Positions 50,508-58,742 are shown, counted from the first letter of the stretch. The stretch: 64,000 nt of DNA from Sabulibacter ruber (GCF_017355955.1 NZ_JAFFID010000002.1:124001-188000), one strand, 5' to 3'. Notes: generated by a model from the letters alone, not told the origin. A program made the numbers and translations.

Positions 50508-51506
50508 ATGAAAGCACTAATTCCGGTAGCTGGAATGGGTGCCCGTTTACGGCCCCACACCCACACTCAACCTAAGGCGCTGGTTCCCATTGCCGGTAAA
50601 GCCATTCTGGGGCATATTATTGAACGGCTGCAAGCCGCAGGCATCACGCAATTTGTCTTTGTGGTAGGCTACCTGGGCGAGAAAATCATGCACTACGTGC
50701 AACGCAAGTACCCCAATATTGAGGCAGAATTTGTGATTCAGCAGCCCCGCGAGGGCTTGGGCCATGCTTTGTGGTCGGCGCGGGAGTCTTTCCGGAACGA
50801 GGAAAACGTGCTCATCCAGTTAGGCGATACCATTGTGGATGTGGACATGGCACAGCTTCTGGCGTCTGAACACACCATGCTGGCCGTAAAGACCGTGAAA
50901 ACGCCCACCATGTTCGGGATTGCCGAAATGGACCTCGAGGGCTTTATCACCAAAGTAGTAGAGAAACCCAAGATTCCTAAATCAAACTCGGCGCTGGTGG
51001 GCCTGTACAAGATTGCGCACCCGGCCAAACTGGTGGATTCATTGGAGCATATCATCGTCAACGATATCAGAACCCAGAACGAGTACCATCTCACCGATGC
51101 GTTGATGCACATGATCCAGAACGGCGAGAAGATGGTGTCGCTCACCGTGGACCACTGGTTTGACTGCGGCCGCAAAGACACACTGCTCCAGGCCAATGCC
51201 ACCCTGCTCAACCGCCCCGAGTTCAAGCGGGTAGAGTACCTGGATTTCCCCAATACCATCATCATTCCGCCGGTGAGCATTGGCAAGGGCGTGCACATCA
51301 CAAACTCCATTGTGGGGCCCAACGTGGCCATTGGCGAGGGTGCCATCCTCAACTACACCATTGTGCGTAACTCCATCATCGGCGGCTACGCCGAACTGGG
51401 CTACGCCGTATTAGAGGACTCGCTGGTAGGCTCAGACTCTGCCCTGAAAGGCCTGAGCCAGCGCCTGAACATTGGCGACAGCACCGAGATTGATTTTAGC
51501 CACTGA
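50508..51506 (+). CDS. Sugar-phosphate nucleotidyltransferase
   Basis: Product of 332 aa from ATG 50508 (MKALIPVAGMGARLRPHTHT), the nucleotidyl-transfer GxGxRLxPxT loop. QPKALVPIAGKAILGHIIER supplies the conserved PK. FVIQQPREGLGHALWSARES and GDTIVDVDM complete the Rossmann-like core. The C-terminus is a short left-handed beta-helix (hexapeptides such as IGKGVHITNSIVGPNVAIGE then GAILNYTIVRNSIIGG). It is of the glucose-1-phosphate thymidylyl/uridylyltransferase type; the sugar cannot be fixed. Stands as a single transcription unit or with the next gene. Confidence 0.92.
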   Translation: MKALIPVAGMGARLRPHTHTQPKALVPIAGKAILGHIIERLQAAGITQFVFVVGYLGEKIMHYVQRKYPNIEAEFVIQQPREGLGHALWSARESFRNEENVLIQLGDTIVDVDMAQLLASEHTMLAVKTVKTPTMFGIAEMDLEGFITKVVEKPKIPKSNSALVGLYKIAHPAKLVDSLEHIIVNDIRTQNEYHLTDALMHMIQNGEKMVSLTVDHWFDCGRKDTLLQANATLLNRPEFKRVEYLDFPNTIIIPPVSIGKGVHITNSIVGPNVAIGEGAILNYTIVRNSIIGGYAELGYAVLEDSLVGSDSALKGLSQRLNIGDSTEIDFSH

Positions 51507-51511
51507 TTTTT

Positions 51512-51610
51512 AGTAGCAAGTAGCACGTATCAGGTAGCACGACTTTATAGTAGAACATTCATCCATCATGTAGCATCAAACAAGGCTGTAGTCTTGCTAC
51601 TTGCTACATG
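51512..51610. repeat. GTATCA/GTAGCA repeat family, inverted pair
   Basis: AGTAGCAAGTAGCACGTATC then AGGTAGCACGACT on the left (51511-51543), and AGTCTTGCTACTTGCTACAT then GATAC on the right (51590-51614), in inverted order. The ~100 bp between nucleotidyltransferase and NMO genes is almost wholly this element. Confidence 0.7.
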
Positions 51611-51622
51611 ATACTTGAGACC

Positions 51623-52567
51623 ATGAGCAACAGAATCACCCAGCTTTTCAATATCCAATATCCCATTATACAAGCCGGCATGATCTGGTGCAGCGGCTGG
51701 AAACTGGCCTCGGCTGTGAGTAACGCCGGTGGCTTGGGCCTGATTGGAGCTGGCTCCATGTACCCAGACACCCTGCGTGAGCACATTCAGAAATGCAAGA
51801 AGGCGACAGACAAACCCTTTGGCGTAAACGTGCCGCTGCTGTACCCAGACCTGGAGGAGCACTTCAGGATCATCCTGGAAGAGAAAGTACCGGTGGTGGT
51901 CACCTCGGCCGGAAACCCCAAGACCTGGACCAAGGTGCTGCAGGAAGACGGGGCCAAAGTGGTGCACGTGGTGAGCAACGTGAAATTTGCCCGCAAGTGC
52001 GAGGAAGCCGGAGTAGACGCCATTGTGGCCGAAGGATTTGAAGCCGGGGGCCACAACGGCCGCGAAGAAACGACTACCTTCTGCCTTATTCCCATAGTGC
52101 GCCAGGCGGTAAACCTGCCTCTAATCGCCGCGGGCGGCATTGCGAATGGAGCCGGAATCTTCGGGGCGTTGGCGCTTGGGGCCGAGGGCGTACAGGTAGG
52201 CAGTCGGTTTGTGGCCAGCGTAGAGTCCAGTGCGCATCCCAGCTTCAAGGAACGTGTGATAAACGCCCAGGAAGGCGACACCGAACTCTCCCTGAAACAA
52301 CTCACCCCCGTGCGCCTGCTCAAAAACAAGTTCTACCAGGACGTGAAAGCTGCGGAACTGCGGGGAGCCACCAACCTGGAGTTAGCACAGTTACTAGGTT
52401 CCCGCCGGGCCAAACGCGGCATGTACGAGGGCGACTTGGAAGAGGGCGAACTGGAGATAGGGCAGGCCGCCGCCATTGTGCGGGACATTAAACCCGCCGG
52501 TGAAATAGTGCAGGAGATGTGGCAGGAGCTTCTGGAGGCGAAAGCGAAGTTTTGCAAGGAGTGGTAG
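51623..52567 (+). CDS. Nitronate monooxygenase-like FMN enzyme
   Basis: Product of 314 aa from ATG 51623 (MSNRITQLFNIQYPIIQAGM). TIM-barrel FMN motifs: ASAVSNAGGLGLIGAGSMYP, VEGFEAGGHNGR-type sequence (VAEGFEAGGHNGREETTTFC), LIAAGGIANGAGIFGALALG then AEGVQVGSRFVASVES. These fit the nitronate monooxygenase/FabK superfamily. The enzyme oxidises alkyl nitronates or, in FabK, reduces enoyl-ACP; NMO class seems closer, but no decisive residue separates them here. Confidence 0.88.
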   Translation: MSNRITQLFNIQYPIIQAGMIWCSGWKLASAVSNAGGLGLIGAGSMYPDTLREHIQKCKKATDKPFGVNVPLLYPDLEEHFRIILEEKVPVVVTSAGNPKTWTKVLQEDGAKVVHVVSNVKFARKCEEAGVDAIVAEGFEAGGHNGREETTTFCLIPIVRQAVNLPLIAAGGIANGAGIFGALALGAEGVQVGSRFVASVESSAHPSFKERVINAQEGDTELSLKQLTPVRLLKNKFYQDVKAAELRGATNLELAQLLGSRRAKRGMYEGDLEEGELEIGQAAAIVRDIKPAGEIVQEMWQELLEAKAKFCKEW

Positions 52568-52574
52568 TACCCTT

Positions 52575-52613
52575 CCGTTTAGGACCATATTTTAAGAAAA
52601 CAGGATAAAACGG
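52575..52613. repeat. 40-bp palindrome family copy
   Basis: CCGTTTAGGACCATATTTTA then AGAAAACAGGATAAAACGG. Confidence 0.65.
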
Positions 52614-52666
52614 TAGATTCTTCCTTGATGAGAGCGGAGAGGGATGTCTTTGCCATTCCTGACTAT

Positions 52667-52720
52667 GCCGCGGATTTACTTCCGTAACTAAAGAGAAAGT
52701 CTCGGAAGTAGATCCGCGCC
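52667..52720. repeat. Inverted pair GCCGCGGATTTACTTCCG
   Basis: GCCGCGGATTTACTTCCG (52667-52684) pairs with CGGAAGTAGATCCGCGCC (52703-52720), loop 18. A related half, CGGAAGTAACTTCCGCGCC, is at 47879-47897. Confidence 0.7.
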
Positions 52721-52749
52721 ATTGAAAGCATTCTACAAAGAACTTTCCT

Positions 52750-52840
52750 TGTCCTCCTAAAAGGATCTTGTGGGCGAATGGTATTGACGTTTACTCCAGC
52801 GCTTTTCTAGCCTTCTCTCAAGATCTTTCCAAGATGACAG
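52750..52840. repeat. 90-bp hairpin repeat, copy 3 (reverse orientation)
   Basis: Left end TGTCCTCCTAAAAGGATCTT, right end TCAAGATCTTTCCAAGATGA+CAG. The arm order is opposite to copies 1, 2 and 5. Confidence 0.85.
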
Positions 52841-52907
52841 AAAAGAGCAGCATTATATAAAGGTATTTCAACACGCTACAGAAGACATCTTCTCCGTATA
52901 CTTCACC

Positions 52908-53150
52908 ATGGCAACCATCAAAGATTATATCACCATTGACCCAGAGATTCTGGCAGGTCAGCCTGTGTTCAAAGGAACCCGAGTCCCTATTGAGACACTG
53001 TTCGTGCACTTGGAAAAGGGGGTTTCACTGGATGAGTTCTTAGAGGATTTCCCTACCGTAGATAGAGAACAAGCCGTAGCCGTGTTAGGAATAGCCGGAA
53101 AGCTGGTCACGTCTAAAAACATAGAGCAGTTGTATGAAACTGCTGCTTGA
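52908..53150 (+). CDS. DUF433 antitoxin
   Basis: Product of 80 aa. DUF433 pattern is complete: ITIDPEILAGQPVFKGTRVP then IETLFVHLEKGVSLDEFLED with the FPTVDREQAVAVLGIAG helix. It has a homeodomain-like helix-turn-helix and acts as the antitoxin to PIN-like toxins. Its last 17 bp overlap the DUF5615 gene, the usual arrangement for this pair. Confidence 0.95.
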   Translation: MATIKDYITIDPEILAGQPVFKGTRVPIETLFVHLEKGVSLDEFLEDFPTVDREQAVAVLGIAGKLVTSKNIEQLYETAA

Positions 53151-53460
53151 CGAGAACCTCCCTAAACGACTGAAGCTGGATTTCGAGGAACATGAAATTT
53201 ATACCGTGTGGGACAAAGGGTGGAACGGGAAGAAGAACGGAGAGTTAATGCAGTTGCTCCTGGCAGAAGATTTTGATGCCCTCCTTACCTTCGATAGAAA
53301 CCTTCAATTCCAGCAGAATTTCACCAAATACGCCGTTCCGGTTCTCGTCCTGGCCGCTCCAGATAACACCTATATCACGCTGAAGGCACTTGTCCCCGCG
53401 TTGAAGGAAGTTTTGGCTACGCCATTGGTGCCGGGACCAATCATCATCACAACTTCATAA
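53134..53460 (+). CDS. DUF5615 PIN-like toxin
   Basis: Product of 108 aa, starting MKLLLDENLPKRLKLDFEEH, the Mut7-C/PIN-like acidic N-terminus (DEN). ALLTFDRNLQFQQNFTKYAV carries the second acidic site (TxD). Predicted RNase toxin neutralised by the DUF433 partner. It starts inside the antitoxin gene. Confidence 0.93.
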   Translation: MKLLLDENLPKRLKLDFEEHEIYTVWDKGWNGKKNGELMQLLLAEDFDALLTFDRNLQFQQNFTKYAVPVLVLAAPDNTYITLKALVPALKEVLATPLVPGPIIITTS

Positions 53461-53465
53461 ATCCT

Positions 53466-54056
53466 TTGTCCCAAAACCTCCTCACCGCCGCCCTTGCCCA
53501 ACACGTCTCGCTCACCGCAGAGGAGGAAGCGGCGTTCCTGGCCATCTGCACCACACAGGAGGCGAAAAAGAAGGAGTATTTGCTGCGCACGGGCGAGCTG
53601 AACCATGCCATCTATTTTGTGCAAAGCGGCTGTTTACGGTCGTTTATCATTGACAAGGCGGGTAAGGAGGTGAATCTGGAGTTTGCGGTGGAGCGCTACT
53701 GGATCAGCGACATCGCGTTCAGTAAACCGGCCATGCTGTCTATTCAGGCGCTGGAAGCTACGCAGTACGCGCAGATCAACATCAATGCCTTTGAGCAGCT
53801 CACGCAGGAACGCCCCGTTTTCAACCTGTTTTTCAGGAAATTGCTCCAAAACGGCTACTTCGCGTTCAAGAAGCGGATGCTCACCGGCATGACCCAAACA
53901 GCCGCCGAGAACTACCGCGATTTCCTGCTCAAGTTCCCAGACCTGAGCCAGCGCATTCCGCAGTACCACATCGCTTCGTATCTAGGCATTACGCCGGAGT
54001 TTTTCAGCACCATTAAATCTGAGGGGCTGGATTTGTACCGGCAGGCGATTTCTTAA
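53466..54056 (+). CDS. Crp/Fnr-family transcriptional regulator
   Basis: Product of 196 aa using TTG at 53466, 5 bp after the toxin stop. N-terminal cyclic-nucleotide-binding domain: LTAEEEAAFLAICTTQEAKK, LNHAIYFVQSGCLRSFII, and ISDIAFSKPAMLSIQALEA. C-terminal helices (RKLLQNGYFAFKKRMLTGM; YHIASYLGITPEFFSTIKSE) correspond to the small winged-helix of the Bacteroidota Crp group. The cAMP phosphate-binding RxS motif is not evident, so the ligand is unknown. Tight spacing suggests co-transcription with the toxin-antitoxin genes. A palindrome-like stretch lies inside (53815-53854). Confidence 0.9.
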   Translation: MSQNLLTAALAQHVSLTAEEEAAFLAICTTQEAKKKEYLLRTGELNHAIYFVQSGCLRSFIIDKAGKEVNLEFAVERYWISDIAFSKPAMLSIQALEATQYAQININAFEQLTQERPVFNLFFRKLLQNGYFAFKKRMLTGMTQTAAENYRDFLLKFPDLSQRIPQYHIASYLGITPEFFSTIKSEGLDLYRQAIS

Positions 54057-54179
54057 ACTACCTTATTCTTTTCGGCTCCGCCGCGCGCGATCTTTGTACT
54101 GTGAACCTGCGGCAGAGAGAGGTTGTTTTGCCAGTAGCTGCCGCGGCGATTTCACTTTTCTTGATCCATACTTGCCAAC

Positions 54180-55061
54180 ATGATGGAACGGAGAACTTTT
54201 ATTAAATCACTGGCAGCAGGAGCAATCACCATGACAACTTTAAGCGCATTCCGGAAATTCACCGAGGAACTGACGCCTCAGGACTATACCATGCCGGTGC
54301 TCTTCATTGGGCACGGCTCTCCCATGAACGGCATTGAAGACAACGAATTCAGCCAACGCTGGAAGAAGATGGCGCAGGAGATTCCCACGCCCAAGGCGGT
54401 GCTGGTGGTATCGGCGCACTGGTTTACCAAGGGCACCAAGATCACGGCCATGGACTTCCCGCAGACCATCCATGATTTCGGCGGATTTCCCCAGGAACTG
54501 TTCGCGGTGCAGTACCCGGCTCCCGGCAATGCTGCGCTGGCCCAGGAAACCGTTGACCTGATCAAGAGCGCCCACGTGGAGCTGGACCATGACTGGGGCC
54601 TGGATCACGGCACCTGGACCATCATCCGGCACATGTACCCCGAGGCCAATATTCCGGTGCTGCAGCTCAGCATTGACTACACCAAAGGGCCGCAGTACCA
54701 CTATGAGCTGGCCAAAGAGCTTCAGGCGCTGCGCAGGAAAGGCGTGCTCATTGCCGGCAGCGGCAACATGGTGCACAACCTACGCATGATGAACTGGGCC
54801 ATGATCAACGGGGGCGGTTATGACTGGACCCACACCATGAACGAGAAATTTAAGGATCTCATCCTGAACCGCGATCACCAGCCGCTCATCAACTACCAGA
54901 CCCTGGGCAAGGAAGCGCTGATGGCCATTCCTACGGTAGAGCATTACCTGCCGCTCATTTACACGCTGGGGTTGCAGGGCAAAGACGAAGAAGCCTCGTT
55001 CTTCAACGATAAAATGGTGGGTGGCTCGCTGACCATGACCTCCGTGAAAATTGGGGCGTAA
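54180..55061 (+). CDS. ygiD: 4,5-DOPA-extradiol-dioxygenase-like protein (LigB superfamily) with Tat-type leader
   Basis: Product of 293 aa. The core begins MPVLFIGHGSPMNGIEDNEF, with His in GHGSP, then VLVVSAHWFTKGTKI (second His), GGFPQELFAVQYPAPGN, LDHGTWTIIRHMYPEANIPV and LIAGSGNMVHNLRMMNW, all as in YgiD. It is a zinc- or iron-dependent dioxygenase that opens catechol rings such as L-DOPA; the physiological substrate is unknown. The N-terminal MMERRTFIKSLAAGAITMTT contains RRTFIK before a hydrophobic stretch, resembling a Tat signal, which the E. coli protein lacks. Confidence 0.92.
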   Translation: MMERRTFIKSLAAGAITMTTLSAFRKFTEELTPQDYTMPVLFIGHGSPMNGIEDNEFSQRWKKMAQEIPTPKAVLVVSAHWFTKGTKITAMDFPQTIHDFGGFPQELFAVQYPAPGNAALAQETVDLIKSAHVELDHDWGLDHGTWTIIRHMYPEANIPVLQLSIDYTKGPQYHYELAKELQALRRKGVLIAGSGNMVHNLRMMNWAMINGGGYDWTHTMNEKFKDLILNRDHQPLINYQTLGKEALMAIPTVEHYLPLIYTLGLQGKDEEASFFNDKMVGGSLTMTSVKIGA

Positions 55062-55088
55062 CCTCAAGGCAGAACATACTTCCAATCA

Positions 55089-55116
55089 AAAGAGGCCGAT
55101 CTGTTTTCGGCCTCTC
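55089..55116 (+). terminator. Terminator of the ygiD-like gene
   Basis: AAAGAGGCCGA (55089-55099) pairs with TCGGCCTCTCTT (55107-55118) approximately. The downstream half of the palindrome-family copy (55101-55142) is interlocked with it. Confidence 0.8.
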
Positions 55117-55142
55117 TTGTTTAAAACAGCTTCAAAACGCAG
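55101..55142. repeat. 40-bp palindrome family copy interlocked with terminator
   Basis: CTGTTTTCGGCCTCTCTTGT then TTAAAACAGCTTCAAAACGC+AG. Confidence 0.65.
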
Positions 55143-55210
55143 CTTCTTTCTCCTGATTTTTTACCTTGGGGCAGCATTCACGGGCACTTGCCGCCGTGAG
55201 TGGCCGCACG

Positions 55211-55840
55211 ATGATCAAATACGTCCTTTTCGATTTCGATGGCACGCTGGTAGACTCCAAAGACGCTTTCCTGACCGTCTTCAACCAACTGGCCGCCCAG
55301 GAAGGCTTTCTCCCGCTGAAGCACGAGGAACTGCCCTACCTAAGAACCCTCACCATTCCGCAGCGCGCCAGGCACCTGAACTTTCCGCTGTACAAACTGC
55401 CGTTCTTCACCCTCAGGCTGTACAAGCTCTACAAGCAGCAACTGCATCAACTGGCTTTGTTTCCGGGCATCCGGGAGATGCTGCAGACGCTGGCGGCACG
55501 AGGCGTTGAACCGGTCATTGTCTCGTCTAACTCAGAGGCCAATATCAGGGCGTTTCTGGAGCAACACGGCATTCAGGAGATAAAAGAAGTCCTGACTTCG
55601 AGCCGAATCTTCGGGAAGGACACCATGATCAACCGTTTCCTGAAAGCGAAAAACCTGACGTCGCCGCAGGTGCTCTACGTGGGCGATGAACTCCGCGATG
55701 TACTGGCCTGCCGGAAAAGCGGCATCAAAATCATCTGGGTCAGCTGGGGATACGATGCGCTGGAAGTAGTGCAGCCCGCCGCCCCGGATTACCTGGCGCA
55801 TTCTCCCGGGGAGATTTTGAAAGTCATTCCTGTTATTTAA
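55211..55840 (+). CDS. HAD-superfamily hydrolase (phosphoglycolate-phosphatase-like)
   Basis: Product of 209 aa from ATG 55211 (MIKYVLFDFDGTLVDSKDAF). HAD motif I is DFDGTLVDS, motif II is VIVSSNSE, motif III is the Lys in MINRFLKAKN, and motif IV is VLYVGDELRDVLACRKSG. The cap domain is small, consistent with the Gph/PGMB subclass. It dephosphorylates small metabolites; the substrate is not assignable. It is followed 12 bp later by a small hypothetical gene. Confidence 0.92.
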   Translation: MIKYVLFDFDGTLVDSKDAFLTVFNQLAAQEGFLPLKHEELPYLRTLTIPQRARHLNFPLYKLPFFTLRLYKLYKQQLHQLALFPGIREMLQTLAARGVEPVIVSSNSEANIRAFLEQHGIQEIKEVLTSSRIFGKDTMINRFLKAKNLTSPQVLYVGDELRDVLACRKSGIKIIWVSWGYDALEVVQPAAPDYLAHSPGEILKVIPVI

Positions 55841-55852
55841 CAGCTCATCAAT

Positions 55853-56215
55853 ATGGTATTCCCTCAACCAAATAAGTTGATAATTGAAGATGTGAAGATG
55901 TGGATGGACGGAGGAACTGTTACATTGACGCTGCAAGAACACAACTCCAAAACATGCGAGATTGAGTTTGTTCAAAAGGTGAGTCTCAAGCGGTATGAAA
56001 ATTTACCTCGGCCAGGAAGCTTACTCTTGAACGGAAACGAAATCGAAGTCAGATCCAAAGATGAGGAAGAGATACTTGCCGCAGTTGCCAAGGCAGAATT
56101 TAGTAGTAGCATCAAAAATGAAGAAAGGAAAGCTCTGAGTAGAGTTATCGATGACTGTATTGAGTTTGCCAAATCAGATAAATACGTTGAATTAGCTAAC
56201 AAATTCACGCGCTAG
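55853..56215 (+). CDS. Hypothetical protein
   Basis: Product of 120 aa starting MVFPQPNKLIIEDVKMWMDG. It has a beta-strand-rich N-terminal half (TVTLTLQEHNSKTCEIEFVQ), then a helical C-terminal half (DEEEILAAVAKAEFSSSIKN). No leader or membrane segment. It is AT-richer than the adjacent HAD gene but lies only 12 bp after it, so it is probably in the same transcript. No family recognised. Confidence 0.7.
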   Translation: MVFPQPNKLIIEDVKMWMDGGTVTLTLQEHNSKTCEIEFVQKVSLKRYENLPRPGSLLLNGNEIEVRSKDEEEILAAVAKAEFSSSIKNEERKALSRVIDDCIEFAKSDKYVELANKFTR

Positions 56216-56264
56216 AAATTACAAGATGAGTTCTAAGCGCTAGAGACCACCCGGCACTCTCACT

Positions 56265-56306
56265 CCTGTTTTCCCGCCATTTTCCCGAAACTGCCTCTAA
56301 AACAGG
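56265..56306. repeat. 40-bp palindrome family copy with perfect CCTGTTTT/AAAACAGG arms
   Basis: CCTGTTTTCCCGCCATTTTC then CCGAAACTGCCTCTAAAACA+GG. Confidence 0.8.
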
Positions 56307-56460
56307 AAATCCTTTCATCTCATTTCTGAGGATTCGTCTAAGTGATTGGGCGGTTGGTCTAAATGATTTTTCAGGCTGCTGAACTCTGTTTTACTTGGAG
56401 CCATGCAAGGAGCCGATGGTTGAAATCGGGCTCCAAGTTTCCACCTAAACTTACCAGGCC

Positions 56461-57228
56461 ATGCTCCGAAACAAAGACTTTCTCGTGCTTCTCATCCGGC
56501 TCTTTTTAGGCTACGTCTTCTTCTCGGCAGGAATCTGTAAACTCACGCACGGGAACTTCGGGCAGCTGATTGGTCCGCCCTGGCTGGAGGAAGCGTTAGC
56601 CAAGCACGGTCTTGGCTTGTTTGCGCAGGTGGTGGCGGTATGTCAGGTGTTAGTAGGCACTTTGCTGTTCACGCAGCGGTTCAGTTTGCTGGGTGCCGTG
56701 ATGCTGGTGCCCATGAACGTATCCATTCTGGCGGTCACCGTTTCACAGAACTGGACCGGCACGCCGTATGTGAATGCCGTGTTCCTGCTGCTGAACCTGA
56801 GCTTGCTATTGTATGAATACAAACGGTTCCAGTTCCTGTTTTCTTCCGATGTAGTAACTTCTGCCGAGGTCACTCCGCTGGAGCAGTTCCGGAGCGGGAA
56901 GTTGCCTTACGCTATATTAGCAGCAGCGCTGGGCACCATGGTTTCCACCCAATTCAGTTATGACGTGACCAACGGGTTCGGGCTGCTGACCTTTGGGTTA
57001 GCCGGAGCGTGCGTGTTGTTGCCGGCCGCACTTAGCAAGTTGGAGAAAGTGATGGTGGCGCAGGCTATTGCCAATATGTTCCTGATGACGTTAGGGAAGA
57101 TATCCGGGGCTTTGCCGGTGCTAGCCGTGAACTCGGGCATATTGCTGGTGCTGCTGTTGGTGAACCTCTGGTTGAAATCCAGAAGCGCCCCGGCAATCCA
57201 ATCAGAACCTTCTGTTTCGGCGGTATAA
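56461..57228 (+). CDS. DoxX-like integral membrane protein
   Basis: Product of 255 aa. First helix with the DoxX Arg and Gly pattern (LVLLIRLFLGYVFFSAGICK), then FAQVVAVCQVLVGTLLFTQR and GAVMLVPMNVSILAVTVSQN; three further hydrophobic segments in the C-terminal half (ILAAALGTMVSTQ, TFGLAGACVLLPAA, GILLVLLLVNLWL). DoxX proteins are quinone-linked or thiol-stress membrane proteins; a specific role cannot be deduced. The AraC regulator gene follows after 85 bp and may control it. Confidence 0.85.
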   Translation: MLRNKDFLVLLIRLFLGYVFFSAGICKLTHGNFGQLIGPPWLEEALAKHGLGLFAQVVAVCQVLVGTLLFTQRFSLLGAVMLVPMNVSILAVTVSQNWTGTPYVNAVFLLLNLSLLLYEYKRFQFLFSSDVVTSAEVTPLEQFRSGKLPYAILAAALGTMVSTQFSYDVTNGFGLLTFGLAGACVLLPAALSKLEKVMVAQAIANMFLMTLGKISGALPVLAVNSGILLVLLLVNLWLKSRSAPAIQSEPSVSAV

Positions 57229-57313
57229 TCGAAAAAACACCCGAGAATTACTACCTTGCTGTGGCTTCACTTGATAGAGAAGATTCCTGTTGAACGGCTA
57301 ACCGAGCAGCGCC

Positions 57314-58126
57314 ATGGCAGCACCTACCACGTTTTACCAGCAGTTTCCGCCTCCGCCGCATCTGGCCGAGTTCGTGCGGTATTTCTGGGTTGCCGAGGGG
57401 CAGGAGATCTCGGCACCGTACCACTTCAGCTCCGTGGCCAATGGTTGCGCCCAGCTCACGTTTCACTACAAAGGCTCGTTTCTTTCGCCCTGCTCTAACC
57501 AGGCGGTGCCGGAGTTTTACCTGTACGGCCCGTCCAATAAACCCACCGAGATCATCACGCAGGAGAACTTCGGGATGATAGGGGTGGCACTGTACCCGTA
57601 CACGGCCAGTTTGCTGTTCGGGACCTCAGGGCAGGAGGTGAGCAACAAGGTGACGGTGGTGCAGGATGTTTTCGGGAGCGGCTTGCGGGTGCTGGAAGAG
57701 CAGATCGCCACCTCGGCCTCGCACCAGGAACGCATGGCCTTGCTCACCCAGTTCTTAGCCGGGCACCTGCTGCACAACAAACGCAGCTATGCACCTCTGG
57801 TAAAGCTGATCAAAGCCGAGATTGATGCCGGGCAACTGCCCGATGCCGAGAAACTCTACGAGCAACTGTACCTCTCCCGCCGGCAGTTTGAGCGCCGGTT
57901 CAAAGATCTGCTGGGCTTTAACCCGCGGGAATACACCAAGATTCAGCGGTTCCGGTACTCCCTGCAGCGCTACCAACAAGACCCGGACCAGAGTTTCACG
58001 CAGTTGGCGCTCTCCAGCGGCTACTATGACCAGGCGCATTTCAATCGTGATTTCAAGGAGTACTCCGGCGTCACGCCCACCACGTATTTCTCTGAGGACG
58101 CGCAGTCCCAAGGCTTGCAGCTGTAA
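57314..58126 (+). CDS. AraC-family transcriptional regulator
   Basis: Product of 270 aa. An N-terminal sensor of the DUF6597 type starts FPPPPHLAEFVRYFWVAEGQ and contains GCAQLTFHYKG then YLYGPSNKPTEI. The C-terminal two-HTH domain is typical: EKLYEQLYLSRRQFERRFKD then LLGFNPREYTKIQRFRYSLQ and FTQLALSSGYYDQAHFNRDF. Ligand unknown. It lies between DoxX and thioredoxin genes on the same strand, so regulation of one of these is plausible but not shown. Confidence 0.94.
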   Translation: MAAPTTFYQQFPPPPHLAEFVRYFWVAEGQEISAPYHFSSVANGCAQLTFHYKGSFLSPCSNQAVPEFYLYGPSNKPTEIITQENFGMIGVALYPYTASLLFGTSGQEVSNKVTVVQDVFGSGLRVLEEQIATSASHQERMALLTQFLAGHLLHNKRSYAPLVKLIKAEIDAGQLPDAEKLYEQLYLSRRQFERRFKDLLGFNPREYTKIQRFRYSLQRYQQDPDQSFTQLALSSGYYDQAHFNRDFKEYSGVTPTTYFSEDAQSQGLQL

Positions 58127-58204
58127 CCTGAAAAATGTCGTTCTGGTACAATTCTTCGGCTCCGGGCGCTTCTACTTTTGCCCTGTACTTTAACAATCAA
58201 GGAC

Positions 58205-58525
58205 ATGGTAAAAGCAATTCATCTCACCGATGCTTCCTTTGAGGAGGCCATACAATCTGACAAACCCGTACTGGTAGACTTCTGGGCCGAGTGGTGCGGA
58301 CCTTGCCGCATGATAGGCCCCGTAGTGGAAGAGCTGGCGAAGGAATACGAAGGCAAAGCCATTGTAGGCAAGCTGGACGTAGACGCCAACCCGGTGATTA
58401 CCTCCAAATACGGCGTGCGCAACATGCCTACGCTATTGGTGTTCAAGAACGGCCAAGTGGTAGACAAGCAAGTGGGCGCCGTGCCCAAGTATGTGCTGGA
58501 GAAAAAACTGGCGGCGCACTTGTAA
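58205..58525 (+). CDS. trxA: Thioredoxin
   Basis: Product of 106 aa from ATG 58205 (MVKAIHLTDASFEEAIQSDK). Active site WCGPC in VDFWAEWCGPCRMIGPVVEE, cis-Pro in NMPTLLVFKNGQ. No leader, so cytoplasmic. It reduces protein disulfides with electrons from thioredoxin reductase; the TrxB-like gene at 35852 is a possible but unproven partner. Follows the AraC gene by 78 bp. Confidence 0.96.
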   Translation: MVKAIHLTDASFEEAIQSDKPVLVDFWAEWCGPCRMIGPVVEELAKEYEGKAIVGKLDVDANPVITSKYGVRNMPTLLVFKNGQVVDKQVGAVPKYVLEKKLAAHL

Positions 58526-58549
58526 GGAGATTTAACTATTCTTTTCTCC

Positions 58550-58638
58550 TGTCCTCCTGAAAGGATCTTAGGTATGAACGGCAGAGGCGTTTCAGTACGG
58601 CTTTTCTAGTTCGCCCACAAGATCCTTTCAGGAGGACA
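58550..58638. repeat. 90-bp hairpin repeat, copy 4
   Basis: Both ends are of the GTCCTCC type: TGTCCTCCTGAAAGGATCTT and AAGATCCTTTCAGGAGGACA, giving an almost exact 20-bp pairing. Middle part contains TAGTTCGCCCAC. Confidence 0.88.
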
Positions 58639-58662
58639 AAGGGAGGAATAGCTGCTAAAAAC

Positions 58663-58695
58663 AAAAGAGGCGGGAGCGTTTCCGGCCTCTTTTTG
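58663..58695. terminator. Terminator hairpin interlocked with a palindrome copy
   Basis: AAAAGAGGC (58663-58671) and GGCCTCTTTTT (58684-58694); loop GGGAGCGTTTCC. It runs into a palindrome-family tract GTTTCCGGCCTC...GTGAAAACAGGGTTGAAAT (58678-58715). Confidence 0.7.
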
Positions 58696-58742
58696 TGAAA
58701 ACAGGGTTGAAATATGATGCTCTTGGGCTTTGAGTTCAACCC

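Larger units (their letters stand above)
52568..52907. other. Intergenic region with three repeat types
   Basis: 340 bp holding a palindrome-family copy (52575-52613), an 18-bp inverted pair (52667-52684/52703-52720) and 90-bp hairpin copy 3 (52750-52840). Confidence 0.7.
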
